DNA from: Bacillota bacterium
GTDB lineage: Bacteria > Bacillota > Clostridia > Lachnospirales > Lachnospiraceae
Assembly (NCBI GenBank): GCA_023436065.1
Contig: JAEZKU010000060.1
Span: 1-37,436 of the forward strand
Reading direction: 5' to 3'
Length of the DNA stretch: 37,436 nt
Shown: piece after piece, positions 8,006 through 15,746 of the stretch
How positions within the stretch are numbered: the first letter of the stretch is position 1
How the letters are laid out: each line of letters starts with the position of its first letter
Position numbers and translations under genes: made by a program
Notes under the pieces: generated by a model
What the model was told of the DNA's origin: nothing
The model's database searches: none
Seen by the model: only the letters and a program-made list of their open reading frames with translations

Positions 8006-9481
8006 TTAATCTCGATGGAAGATGTCACGTGTATATACTTTACTAGATACATCATCCAGGCATGTATCATAACGGTTTGCAATAATAGCATGTGAAACTG
8101 CTTTAAATTCACTCAGATCACCGATGACTCGACTTCCGAAGAAGGTGGAGCCTGCCGGAAGACTTGGCTCATAGATAACAACAGTTGCACCCTTTGCTTT
8201 GATTCTCTTCATGACGCCCTGGATGGAGGACTGACGGAAGTTGTCAGAATTGCTCTTCATGGCGAGTTTGTATACACCAACAATAACTTCTTTTTCTTTT
8301 GCTATATCCCAAGAGGAGTTTGCTTCATATGCACCGGCAAGCTCCAATACACGATCGGCAATAAAATCCTTACGGGTTCTGTTGCTTTCAACGATAGCAG
8401 ACATCATGTTCTGCGGAACATCCTGAAAGTTGGCAAGAAGCTGTTTTGTATCCTTGGGAAGACAGTAACCACCGTATCCAAAGGAAGGATTATTGTAATG
8501 AGAACCGATACGTGGATCCAGACAGACGCCGTTGATGATATCTTCGGTAATTAATCCCTTACTCTCAGCGTAGGTATCCAGCTCATTGATGTAGGAAATA
8601 CGCAGCGCGAGATATGTATTTGCAAATAGTTTAACAGCTTCGGCTTCAGTGCAACCCATGTATAGAGTATCGATATTCTCTTTGATAGCACCTTGTTGAA
8701 GGAGAGCAGCAAATGTGTGAGCAGGCTCAGTGGTTTCTTCATCACAGCTTACTATGATACGTGAAGGGAACAGGTTATCATATAAGGCTTTTGATTCTCT
8801 TAAGAACTCAGGGCTGAAGAGGATATTGGCTGCATGGTACTTCTCACGAACAGATTGTGTGTATCCAACCGGAATGGTAGATTTGATAATCATGACCGCT
8901 TTTGGATTCACTTTCAGGACTAACTCAATAACAGCCTCTACAGCTGAGCAGTCAAAGAAGTTCGTCCTGCTGTCGTAGTTGGTGGGAGTTGCGATGATAA
9001 TGAAATCAGCATCTTTGTAAGCAGCTTCACCATCCAGTGTTGCAGTCAGGTCCAATTCCTTCTCGGCGAGGTATCTCTCGATATAATCGTCTTGCAGGGG
9101 AGATTTCTTATTATTGATCAGATCAACTTTATCGGGAAGTATATCAACTGCTGTTACATGATTATGCTGAGCTAAGAGAATAGCGATGGATAGTCCGACA
9201 TAGCCGGTACCTGCAACTGCTATATTGTATTTTTTATCTAATGTAAAGTTATTGGGGGCATCCTGTTTATCATCAACGAATAAGTCGACGACTTCAAAGC
9301 CCAATTCCTTTCCGAGCTTTTCTAACTGGTCGATGGAAGGAATGTACTCCATATTTTCCGCACGTCCGATCATGGCACGATTGATGCCGGTTGCTTCCGC
9401 AACCTGACTTTGCGATAAATGCTTTTCTTTTCTATTTGCGATAAGTGTATCGGATAGTAGTTTTTTAGATAATGTTTTCAT
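8006..9481 (-). CDS. ugd: UDP-glucose 6-dehydrogenase with N-terminal XRE-type helix-turn-helix domain
   Basis: A 491-residue fusion. Residues about 8-70 are an XRE/HTH_3 DNA-binding domain (LSQSQVAEATGINRAMIGRA covers the two key helices). A short linker leads to a full nucleotide-sugar dehydrogenase (about 84-491): NAD-binding AVAGTGYVGLS (88-98), FSPEFLRES, and the catalytic cysteine in GYGGYCLPKDTK (Cys about 340). The dehydrogenase part closely resembles the short E. coli-type Ugd, which oxidises UDP-glucose to UDP-glucuronate. Ordinary Ugd is about 390 residues and has no HTH domain. GAGGG is placed correctly before the ATG, and the HTH domain is in frame with no frameshift sign. A consensus promoter and a perfect inverted repeat lie upstream, so autoregulation is plausible but unproven. 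Confidence 0.93.
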   Translation of the reverse strand: MKTLSKKLLSDTLIANRKEKHLSQSQVAEATGINRAMIGRAENMEYIPSIDQLEKLGKELGFEVVDLFVDDKQDAPNNFTLDKKYNIAVAGTGYVGLSIAILLAQHNHVTAVDILPDKVDLINNKKSPLQDDYIERYLAEKELDLTATLDGEAAYKDADFIIIATPTNYDSRTNFFDCSAVEAVIELVLKVNPKAVMIIKSTIPVGYTQSVREKYHAANILFSPEFLRESKALYDNLFPSRIIVSCDEETTEPAHTFAALLQQGAIKENIDTLYMGCTEAEAVKLFANTYLALRISYINELDTYAESKGLITEDIINGVCLDPRIGSHYNNPSFGYGGYCLPKDTKQLLANFQDVPQNMMSAIVESNRTRKDFIADRVLELAGAYEANSSWDIAKEKEVIVGVYKLAMKSNSDNFRQSSIQGVMKRIKAKGATVVIYEPSLPAGSTFFGSRVIGDLSEFKAVSHAIIANRYDTCLDDVSSKVYTRDIFHRD

Positions 9482-9547
9482 TTTTGGCCCTCGAAATGTT
9501 ATTTAATATATCATGATACAATGGTTGATCTTTTTGTTACGATATTT

Positions 9548-9576
9548 ATAATAACAGTACTTGCCAATAAAGTCAA
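9548..9576 (-). promoter_or_regulatory. Sigma-A promoter of ugd
   Basis: TTGACT (9576-9571), a 17-base spacer and TATTAT (9553-9548) on the minus strand. Transcription would start near 9541, about 60 bases before the ugd start codon. The upstream flippase gene ends at 9749, so ugd and the epimerase probably form their own transcription unit. Confidence 0.75.
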
Positions 9577-9600
9577 CTTAGTTTATTATATATAAATATA

Positions 9601-9621
9601 AATGATATTTTAAATATCATT
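9601..9621. promoter_or_regulatory. Perfect AT-rich inverted repeat upstream of the ugd promoter
   Basis: Arms AATGATATTT (9601-9610) and AAATATCATT (9612-9621) are exactly complementary around one central base. The centre lies about 35 bases upstream of the -35 box. The size and symmetry fit a dimeric HTH protein binding site; the HTH domain on Ugd itself is one candidate. An extruded hairpin or weak terminator for the flippase gene is less likely because no T run follows. Confidence 0.5.
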
Positions 9622-9748
9622 ATTATAAACTCTACATTACTATACGTTTATTTGTATTTTTGATTTTAATCAATATGCGCCACATCTCATTATCTACCGT
9701 AAAATTAAATTCTATGTATTACTAAAAATGCTATTACTCTTATATTAA

Positions 9749-11173
9749 TCAATCCAGCTTATTCTTCAAAAACATACTTTTGTATTTATTTTTTATTTCC
9801 AACTTTTTTATAATTGTAAAAACCAATTCCTTATTTCCATATAAACACGCTACGGACGCAAATAAAATATTAATATAATTCATTATATTTATATTTAAAT
9901 ATTGCATAATAATAAAATAACTATAAAGTACAATATATGGAATAACTTTCTTGCTTATTTTTAGTCTATATGTTTTATCAATTAGCTTTTTTCTGATTAC
10001 AAATAAAACTACATATGCTACAAGTGTAGATCCTGAAGCTGCAAAAAGACCAACTCTGTTTACAAATATTAGATTAATAATTATATTAACAATAGCAGCA
10101 CATACAGTAGTTGAACCATTCCAAGAAGTTTTTTTTATTGATATGAACAGCCCACCGATATATGTAGAAATTGTCGAAAAAAGCACTGCTGTTAAAAGAA
10201 TTGCCACATGATAATATGAACTTTCATATCTTGAATCAAATACATATCTGAATAGTAAAAAATTTATCGATAATATCCCACTACTAATCGTAAGTAAGAA
10301 GATTAGGATTTTATTGAAAACAGAATTTATGAACATAATAAATCCTTCACTGCCAACCTCCTCAGATACACTTTGTTGCCAAGATAAATGAAAAACAGAA
10401 TAGAAAGCCGTGCAAATTGCTGGAATTTTATTTGCAATGGCATATATTGCATTCCCTTCTGTTCCAATTGCATAATTGATAATAGTGCGATCAGAGGCAT
10501 TTGCTATCCACCATGAAATTGCATTAGGAATCATTGGCAACGAGTATAAAATTAATTTTTTATCCAGCCTCCAGGAAATTGTTTTCATGTCAATATATCT
10601 ATAAAATTTCGTCAAACCACATATAACTATTATAGCAACTATATATCCGACCGTGTATCCAATGAACAACCCTTTTGCCCCAGTTTTCACAATATATAAT
10701 AATGTCAAAGAGACCACTGACATAAACAACATATAAATGATGCTAGCTACTGTATATAATTTTAACTGCTTTATTCCTCTCAATACATACATCAAATACT
10801 CAAAAATAGCATTAAAAATTAAAAGTAGCAAGAAAAACATCTTATATGTGAAATCATTTGTAAAAACAGTAACAAGCACAATGCCCAAGACTGCTGAGGT
10901 CAAAAAAATAATTGAAGAATTTGATACAACTTCATTTCTCTCACCATCTTTCTCCACATCTAATAGATGTCTAAATGCACCTTCTCCAACGGACAGAGAA
11001 ATAATCGGTACTAAAAGACTAATGTATGTGTAGAGAATATCAAATTGGCCATAATCATCTAATGACAATTTGCGACTGAATAAAGGTACAATAAGAAAGG
11101 ATATTACCTTAGTTGCAATTGTGCCAATACTTAAAATCAGAGTGTTTTTCATTAACCGTGATTCTTTACTCAT
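9749..11173 (-). CDS. Wzx-type polysaccharide flippase (MATE/MVF superfamily)
   Basis: A 474-residue protein with 12 or more hydrophobic segments spread over its length, of the polysaccharide exporter family that flips undecaprenyl-linked repeat units across the membrane. The N-terminal pattern LMKNTLILSIGTIATKVISF and the following FSRKLSLDDYGQFDILYTY are typical. The ATG at 11173 is chosen because AAGGAGGG precedes it; a TTG 33 bases upstream has no such site. The gene is strongly AT-rich (11 of 60 bases are G or C in 9781-9840), well below the flanking housekeeping genes. It follows the polymerase gene by 35 bases, and together they make a Wzx/Wzy pair. Confidence 0.9.
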   Translation of the reverse strand: MSKESRLMKNTLILSIGTIATKVISFLIVPLFSRKLSLDDYGQFDILYTYISLLVPIISLSVGEGAFRHLLDVEKDGERNEVVSNSSIIFLTSAVLGIVLVTVFTNDFTYKMFFLLLLIFNAIFEYLMYVLRGIKQLKLYTVASIIYMLFMSVVSLTLLYIVKTGAKGLFIGYTVGYIVAIIVICGLTKFYRYIDMKTISWRLDKKLILYSLPMIPNAISWWIANASDRTIINYAIGTEGNAIYAIANKIPAICTAFYSVFHLSWQQSVSEEVGSEGFIMFINSVFNKILIFLLTISSGILSINFLLFRYVFDSRYESSYYHVAILLTAVLFSTISTYIGGLFISIKKTSWNGSTTVCAAIVNIIINLIFVNRVGLFAASGSTLVAYVVLFVIRKKLIDKTYRLKISKKVIPYIVLYSYFIIMQYLNINIMNYINILFASVACLYGNKELVFTIIKKLEIKNKYKSMFLKNKLD

Positions 11174-11208
11174 GATTTTCTCCCTCCTTACCTGTAACTT
11201 GTTCAATT

Positions 11209-12348
11209 CTAATACAAACTTTTCAAGACATTAGAAGCATAAGGTACTGTATTATAACAACTGTTTGCATCAAGACTGTGTAAATAATAAATTGTAAAAA
11301 GAACTAAAACGCTTACATAAATCCCTATTCTTAATCCCTTTTGCTTAATAGAAAACATCATATTAGGAATAGAGACCAAATATGAGCATTTGAAAACTAT
11401 CATCATTCTATCAACCATAGGAATAGTGATTGCCATTATGTTAAGAGATAAGCACATTGCTGCCATCCATACCCATAATCTTGAATGATTTGCCTCTACT
11501 ATTAAATCTTTGCTTTCATAATACTTCTCTCTGTTATACGAGAAAAAAGCTATTACAGCAAAGAGGATACAATTCATCATCAAGCTAACCGTCACACCGG
11601 TACTTTCTCTGCTGATATATCGGGAATATCCTAAAATATTTATCAAAGAATATAATGCTCTATATCCTACAATTGCTGCAACAGAAGAACAAATAATTGC
11701 AAGAAAACTCAACTTATATATGTTTTTCTTGAAATATAATCCAGGTAAAATAAGTAATCCAACTAGGGCAGTTTTATGTATGCAAATTGCTAATACAAAT
11801 AATACAATACTTTTTTTATGTTTTTCATTAAGCATATCCGTCATTGCACATAGGACAATCATAATAGCAATATATTGTCTTATGATATTAAATGATTGAT
11901 TATATAAACAGAAGGTTAAAAACAAAAAGAGACTAATCAATATATTTGGAGAAAGTGCCTTTAAGTACTTATATAGAAGAAATAGTATGATCCCAGCTGT
12001 TACAAACGTAAACATATAATCAATAGTAAGTAAATTCCATAACACTTTTTCCAAAATCGTAAATATATATTCAATTTTGTAATATGAAGAAAACTCACCT
12101 ATACGAGAAAACGAATAAGAACCAAGCCTTTCTAATTGGTATAGGTAATTAGTCAAATCTGTTCCTATAGACTTATCTCTGAATCCTGCTACCACTAGCA
12201 TTACGATAATATTAACAAGTGCAACGAAATTGACAGCAGATGTTCCTGATATTTTTATAGGTCCTGCCACCAAAATCTTCCTGTATAAAGCTGATATCAA
12301 TATAATTTCAATTAAAAAAATCGTGAGTAGTAATCTATAAATATCCAT
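11209..12348 (-). CDS. EpsG-family (Wzy-type) polysaccharide polymerase
   Basis: A 379-residue membrane protein with about ten hydrophobic segments. EpsG-family hallmarks are visible: GFRDKSIGTDLTNYLYQL after the second helix, the loop segment FNIIRQYIAIM, and IHKTALVGLL. This family polymerises lipid-linked repeat units on the outer face of the membrane. It is the only polymerase in the left cluster and sits between a GT2 gene (10 bases upstream) and the flippase. Base composition is low in G and C, like its neighbours, which suggests the sub-cluster was acquired as a unit. Confidence 0.87.
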   Translation of the reverse strand: MDIYRLLLTIFLIEIILISALYRKILVAGPIKISGTSAVNFVALVNIIVMLVVAGFRDKSIGTDLTNYLYQLERLGSYSFSRIGEFSSYYKIEYIFTILEKVLWNLLTIDYMFTFVTAGIILFLLYKYLKALSPNILISLFLFLTFCLYNQSFNIIRQYIAIMIVLCAMTDMLNEKHKKSIVLFVLAICIHKTALVGLLILPGLYFKKNIYKLSFLAIICSSVAAIVGYRALYSLINILGYSRYISRESTGVTVSLMMNCILFAVIAFFSYNREKYYESKDLIVEANHSRLWVWMAAMCLSLNIMAITIPMVDRMMIVFKCSYLVSIPNMMFSIKQKGLRIGIYVSVLVLFTIYYLHSLDANSCYNTVPYASNVLKSLY

Positions 12349-12358
12349 TATTTCTCCA

Positions 12359-13396
12359 TTAATTCATTGCAGCATCAAAATCGCTTTTACACATATTATT
12401 CCTTATTGTAAATATAGCTCTGTAAAGCAATGAGTAAATATTTTGTATGCTAATCAGGTCTTTGTTCTGCAATAATATTTTAATTTTATTTTTATAAGGC
12501 ATTTCCGATTTCAAGACAAAATTAAATAGTTTATTAAACATTATTATTTTTAAATTTCTTTGCTTATATATTCCGGTCTTTAAATTTAAATTAATCACGT
12601 ATGAAATCCAAATAACTACATCTTTTATATTTGCTTCATCTACGGCCGCATGACCACATAATATCAAATGAGTATTCATATTATCATCTGTAATGTCATC
12701 TGTTAACTTTGCCAATTGCTTTCTGCATATTTCTTTCGCATAATTTCTTTGTAATTCTTTTTTTTGAATAGATATCTGTCCTTTATGTACTCTGTATAGC
12801 AATAAAACTTGATCTATCATCTCTATTTTTCCAACATCTGCGCATCTAGCCCAAAGCTCAAAATCCTGAGAACATCTATACTTCTCATTATAAAATAATT
12901 GATTGTCAACAATGAACTTTTTGCGCATCATTACTGTTGGATGTATTAAGCAAGCCGAACACAAAAGATGGCATTTACAATCATCAGCTGAAAAAAAAGG
13001 GTTAAAACTATAGTAATCGTATTCACCAAATACCTTTGCAAAGCTTCCGCAAATATCAATATCACGATTTTTATCTAAGTAATTTACCTGGACTTCAAAT
13101 CTATTGGGAAGAGAAATATCATCTGTATCCATCCTCGCAATATATTCACCGTTAGCAGCTCTAATAGCTTTATTAAGTGAATAGGCTAACCCTGAATTAT
13201 TTTTATTTATCAGCACTCTTACATTTTTATTTTCATTTTGAATGTTCTTTAAAATTGTTAATGAATCATCTGTAGATGCATCATCTACGATAATTAATTC
13301 AAAGTCTCTAAAAGACTGTGTAAGTATACTATTGATTGCCTTCAATAATAGTTCATGATCCGTATTATAGTTTGCCATTATACATGAAACTTTCAA
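12359..13396 (-). CDS. Family 2 glycosyltransferase (AmsE-like)
   Basis: A 345-residue GT-A fold glycosyltransferase. The N-terminal nucleotide-binding part is VSCIMANYNTDHELLLKAIN with IIVDDASTDDS; the metal-binding motif is in IARMDTDDISLPNRF (about residues 89-103), and HPTVMMRK follows about 60 residues later. The arrangement matches the AmsE-like GT2 modules fused to other enzymes elsewhere in this window. The ATG overlaps the previous stop by 4 bases, so translation is coupled. It would add one sugar to the repeat unit on the cytoplasmic side; donor and linkage cannot be read from sequence. Confidence 0.88.
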   Translation of the reverse strand: MKVSCIMANYNTDHELLLKAINSILTQSFRDFELIIVDDASTDDSLTILKNIQNENKNVRVLINKNNSGLAYSLNKAIRAANGEYIARMDTDDISLPNRFEVQVNYLDKNRDIDICGSFAKVFGEYDYYSFNPFFSADDCKCHLLCSACLIHPTVMMRKKFIVDNQLFYNEKYRCSQDFELWARCADVGKIEMIDQVLLLYRVHKGQISIQKKELQRNYAKEICRKQLAKLTDDITDDNMNTHLILCGHAAVDEANIKDVVIWISYVINLNLKTGIYKQRNLKIIMFNKLFNFVLKSEMPYKNKIKILLQNKDLISIQNIYSLLYRAIFTIRNNMCKSDFDAAMN

Positions 13397-14640
13397 TTTT
13401 CTATCCCCGATTCGACATAATATAATGCTCTTTTTCCCTCAAAAACAGCATCAAAACATATTTTTCTATCATCCATACTCCATCTTGGATGTAAGTCGCA
13501 TCTCACATCTCCACTATACCTAAATGGTGAGAACACTTGAGCCAAACACTTAATACTAGTTCCGATTTTATCCTCTGTATCTGCAATTTTAAGATATGAT
13601 AATCTTGAATTATCAGGATACGAATCAAATACTACATAATATCCTGAATGAGAGTAACTAGGATGCCCATCTTGATTTATATCCCAAAATTTTAGATACT
13701 CTTTGGATTTGTCTCTCATTAGATAATAACCATCACCCTCTTTTTTGCGTTCAAAGGCGAAAATATAATCGTCATTTTTCCAAAAGCAGTGGCTAACCAT
13801 GTTTTCATCCGATAAATTAAACAACTCAGTTCCATCTATATTACATGTGAGAAGCCTAGTCCACTTTCTATTTTTTTTTATCCAACGATGTAAAAACATA
13901 AACTTTGTACCATTAGGAGAAATCATAATATGATTTACTTTATGAACAGCCCCTTTCATACATTCTCTATGTTCAAAGTTATAAATATCATGATAATTCA
14001 AAATAGAATAATAATTTCCGCTGATAAGATCCACATAATAAATACAAGCCCCATCCGGGAGTAGTTGTTCTTTACTCAAATCAATAGTATTTGAATATCC
14101 GTATCCCGGTCGAAAGCTATGTAACCGAGCAAAGTCTAAAGATAATGCAAACTTGCCATTCGCATCTACTGAATAAACAGGGAAATTTAGAACTCTTTTC
14201 TCACGGGAATGAACATTCAAAATCACAGAACAAAAATGATTATTAATAAAATCATTATAAATGATGTTATCCGTATAATCAGGTCCCAACCACTGCAGCA
14301 TACATCCTTGCTGAACATTCCAGGTTTTAGTGCTTTCTATTACTTCAAAAGAATTATCTGATGTGTCAATCAAAACAATTTGCCCATCTTGGGTAGGCGC
14401 CACTTCTTTATAAGAACATGGAACCCTTAAGCAAAGTACATACCTTCCTGATTTATCCCACGGGCTTTTGTCATAATACCCAAAAAAGTATTCATATTCG
14501 TCATTTGGTGTTAGTTTAATAATATCGCCTGTGTATTTAATCTTTTTAGATAACATATATCTTATTCTTTTATACGCTAACTTAATTAAGGCTCTAATTT
14601 TCGGATTTTTAACTAAAATACTAATCATCTTCATATTCAT
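13393..14640 (-). CDS. Cytoplasmic beta-propeller protein, oligogalacturonate-lyase-like, function unknown
   Basis: A 415-residue protein that I cannot name. Several blade-like repeats are visible, each with an S-P-N/D-G or similar turn followed by a hydrophobic strand: HKVNHIMISPNGTKFMFLHR (residues 233-252), SHCFWKNDDYIFAFER (283-298), DGHPSYSHSGYYVVFDSY (324-341) and DLHPRWSMDDRKICFDAVF (382-400). The spacing and the recurring histidines (237, 284, 326, 384) recall TolB/WD40-like propellers, especially polysaccharide lyase family 22 (oligogalacturonate lyase). There is no signal peptide; residues 1-40 are basic and could bind membrane or lipid-linked substrate. It lies between two glycosyltransferase genes in a cluster that makes uronic-acid donors. 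A role in glycan trimming, modification or transfer is inference. Confidence 0.6.
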   Translation of the reverse strand: MNMKMISILVKNPKIRALIKLAYKRIRYMLSKKIKYTGDIIKLTPNDEYEYFFGYYDKSPWDKSGRYVLCLRVPCSYKEVAPTQDGQIVLIDTSDNSFEVIESTKTWNVQQGCMLQWLGPDYTDNIIYNDFINNHFCSVILNVHSREKRVLNFPVYSVDANGKFALSLDFARLHSFRPGYGYSNTIDLSKEQLLPDGACIYYVDLISGNYYSILNYHDIYNFEHRECMKGAVHKVNHIMISPNGTKFMFLHRWIKKNRKWTRLLTCNIDGTELFNLSDENMVSHCFWKNDDYIFAFERKKEGDGYYLMRDKSKEYLKFWDINQDGHPSYSHSGYYVVFDSYPDNSRLSYLKIADTEDKIGTSIKCLAQVFSPFRYSGDVRCDLHPRWSMDDRKICFDAVFEGKRALYYVESGIEN

Positions 14641-14732
14641 ACATATCTATCCTTATAAGAGTAGTCATGATAAATATTCTACTCAACCAAATTGATTACT
14701 AATGACACTTACATATTTAATTATAATGAATT

Positions 14733-15725
14733 CTAATTTCTTATTTTGCGAAATAATTTTAATAACAGCTTCGATATATCAAAATTAACAAAGTACATTA
14801 CTGATAGCACTTTTCTTGACATTGGAATTGGTGCTTTTAATAAATATTTTGTATTCTTACGATGCTCTTTAATTAATTCTCTTTCAATCTCTTTATCGTG
14901 CGAATTATCAGAATAGCCATAATAAGCAATCTTTGACAAAAGCGAAAATGCTGTTCTCGCTTTTTTCACTTCGGCCAATTGCCGGATTGTTCCATAAGTT
15001 TCATACTTAGTTAAATCGCACAATACCTCTGCAGCTTCATATAAATCAAAATCCCTCTTCTTCAAGCCCCCCGTTGAGAGACTATTGTGTTCTTGATAAT
15101 AAAAATACTTATATAAGTTACTTACAACTAAGGTTTTACACGAACTTAATGTCTTATATTTAAAATCAATGTCCTCATTTATCTTCCCCTCACGAAATCT
15201 TATTTCTTCGACCAAACTTCTTAAAAATAAGCATCTACATACAGAATAACTACCAGAGATTGTGGTTGAAGCCATATAGTACTGAAGAATATCTTTTTCA
15301 TGGAATATAACGATTTTTTCAGTTGAATTTTGCACATTGTCATTCTCAGAATAGACCATTGCATATTCTATTTGTGCTACTTCAGCACTATTTTCGATAA
15401 TTAGTTTATGAAGATATTCATATGCATCTAATGCTACCCAATCATCACTGTCAATGAATCCTATATATTTGCCAGATACGACATCCAACCCTGCATTTCT
15501 AGCAGAACTTAAACCACCATTTTTCTTATGTACAACCTTAACATTGGCATATTTTTTGCTATATATATCACAAATCTGAGGTGATTTATCATTACTACCA
15601 TCATCAACCAATACTATTTCTAAATGACGGTATGATTGGTTAATTAGAGAATTAATACATCTTTCCAAAAATCTTTCCGAATTGTAAACTGGAACTATAA
15701 TACTAATGAGGTCACTGCCATTCAT
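14733..15725 (-). CDS. Family 2 glycosyltransferase (EpsJ/CpsI-like)
   Basis: A 330-residue GT2 enzyme. The donor-binding half reads ISIIVPVYNSERFLERCINS with IVLVDDGSNDKSP; GLSSARNAGLD and FIDSDDWV (about residues 90-97) carry the metal-binding DxD-type motif. The C-terminal 100 residues are helical and basic, which suits attachment to the membrane face. AAGGAGA precedes the ATG. It follows the phosphosugar transferase/GT2 fusion by 21 bases and would add a sugar to the growing repeat unit. A 92-base AT-rich gap separates it from the next gene and holds a small inverted repeat (14659-14664 with 14679-14684). Confidence 0.88.
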   Translation of the reverse strand: MNGSDLISIIVPVYNSERFLERCINSLINQSYRHLEIVLVDDGSNDKSPQICDIYSKKYANVKVVHKKNGGLSSARNAGLDVVSGKYIGFIDSDDWVALDAYEYLHKLIIENSAEVAQIEYAMVYSENDNVQNSTEKIVIFHEKDILQYYMASTTISGSYSVCRCLFLRSLVEEIRFREGKINEDIDFKYKTLSSCKTLVVSNLYKYFYYQEHNSLSTGGLKKRDFDLYEAAEVLCDLTKYETYGTIRQLAEVKKARTAFSLLSKIAYYGYSDNSHDKEIERELIKEHRKNTKYLLKAPIPMSRKVLSVMYFVNFDISKLLLKLFRKIRN

Positions 15726-15746
15726 TAATGTGTCTCCTTGCTAAAA

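Noticed and set aside
14659..14684. Inverted repeat GAGTAG/CTACTC in the gap after the GT2 gene
   Set aside because: Arms of only 6 bp with a 14-base loop in AT-rich DNA and no T run; too weak to call a terminator or operator.
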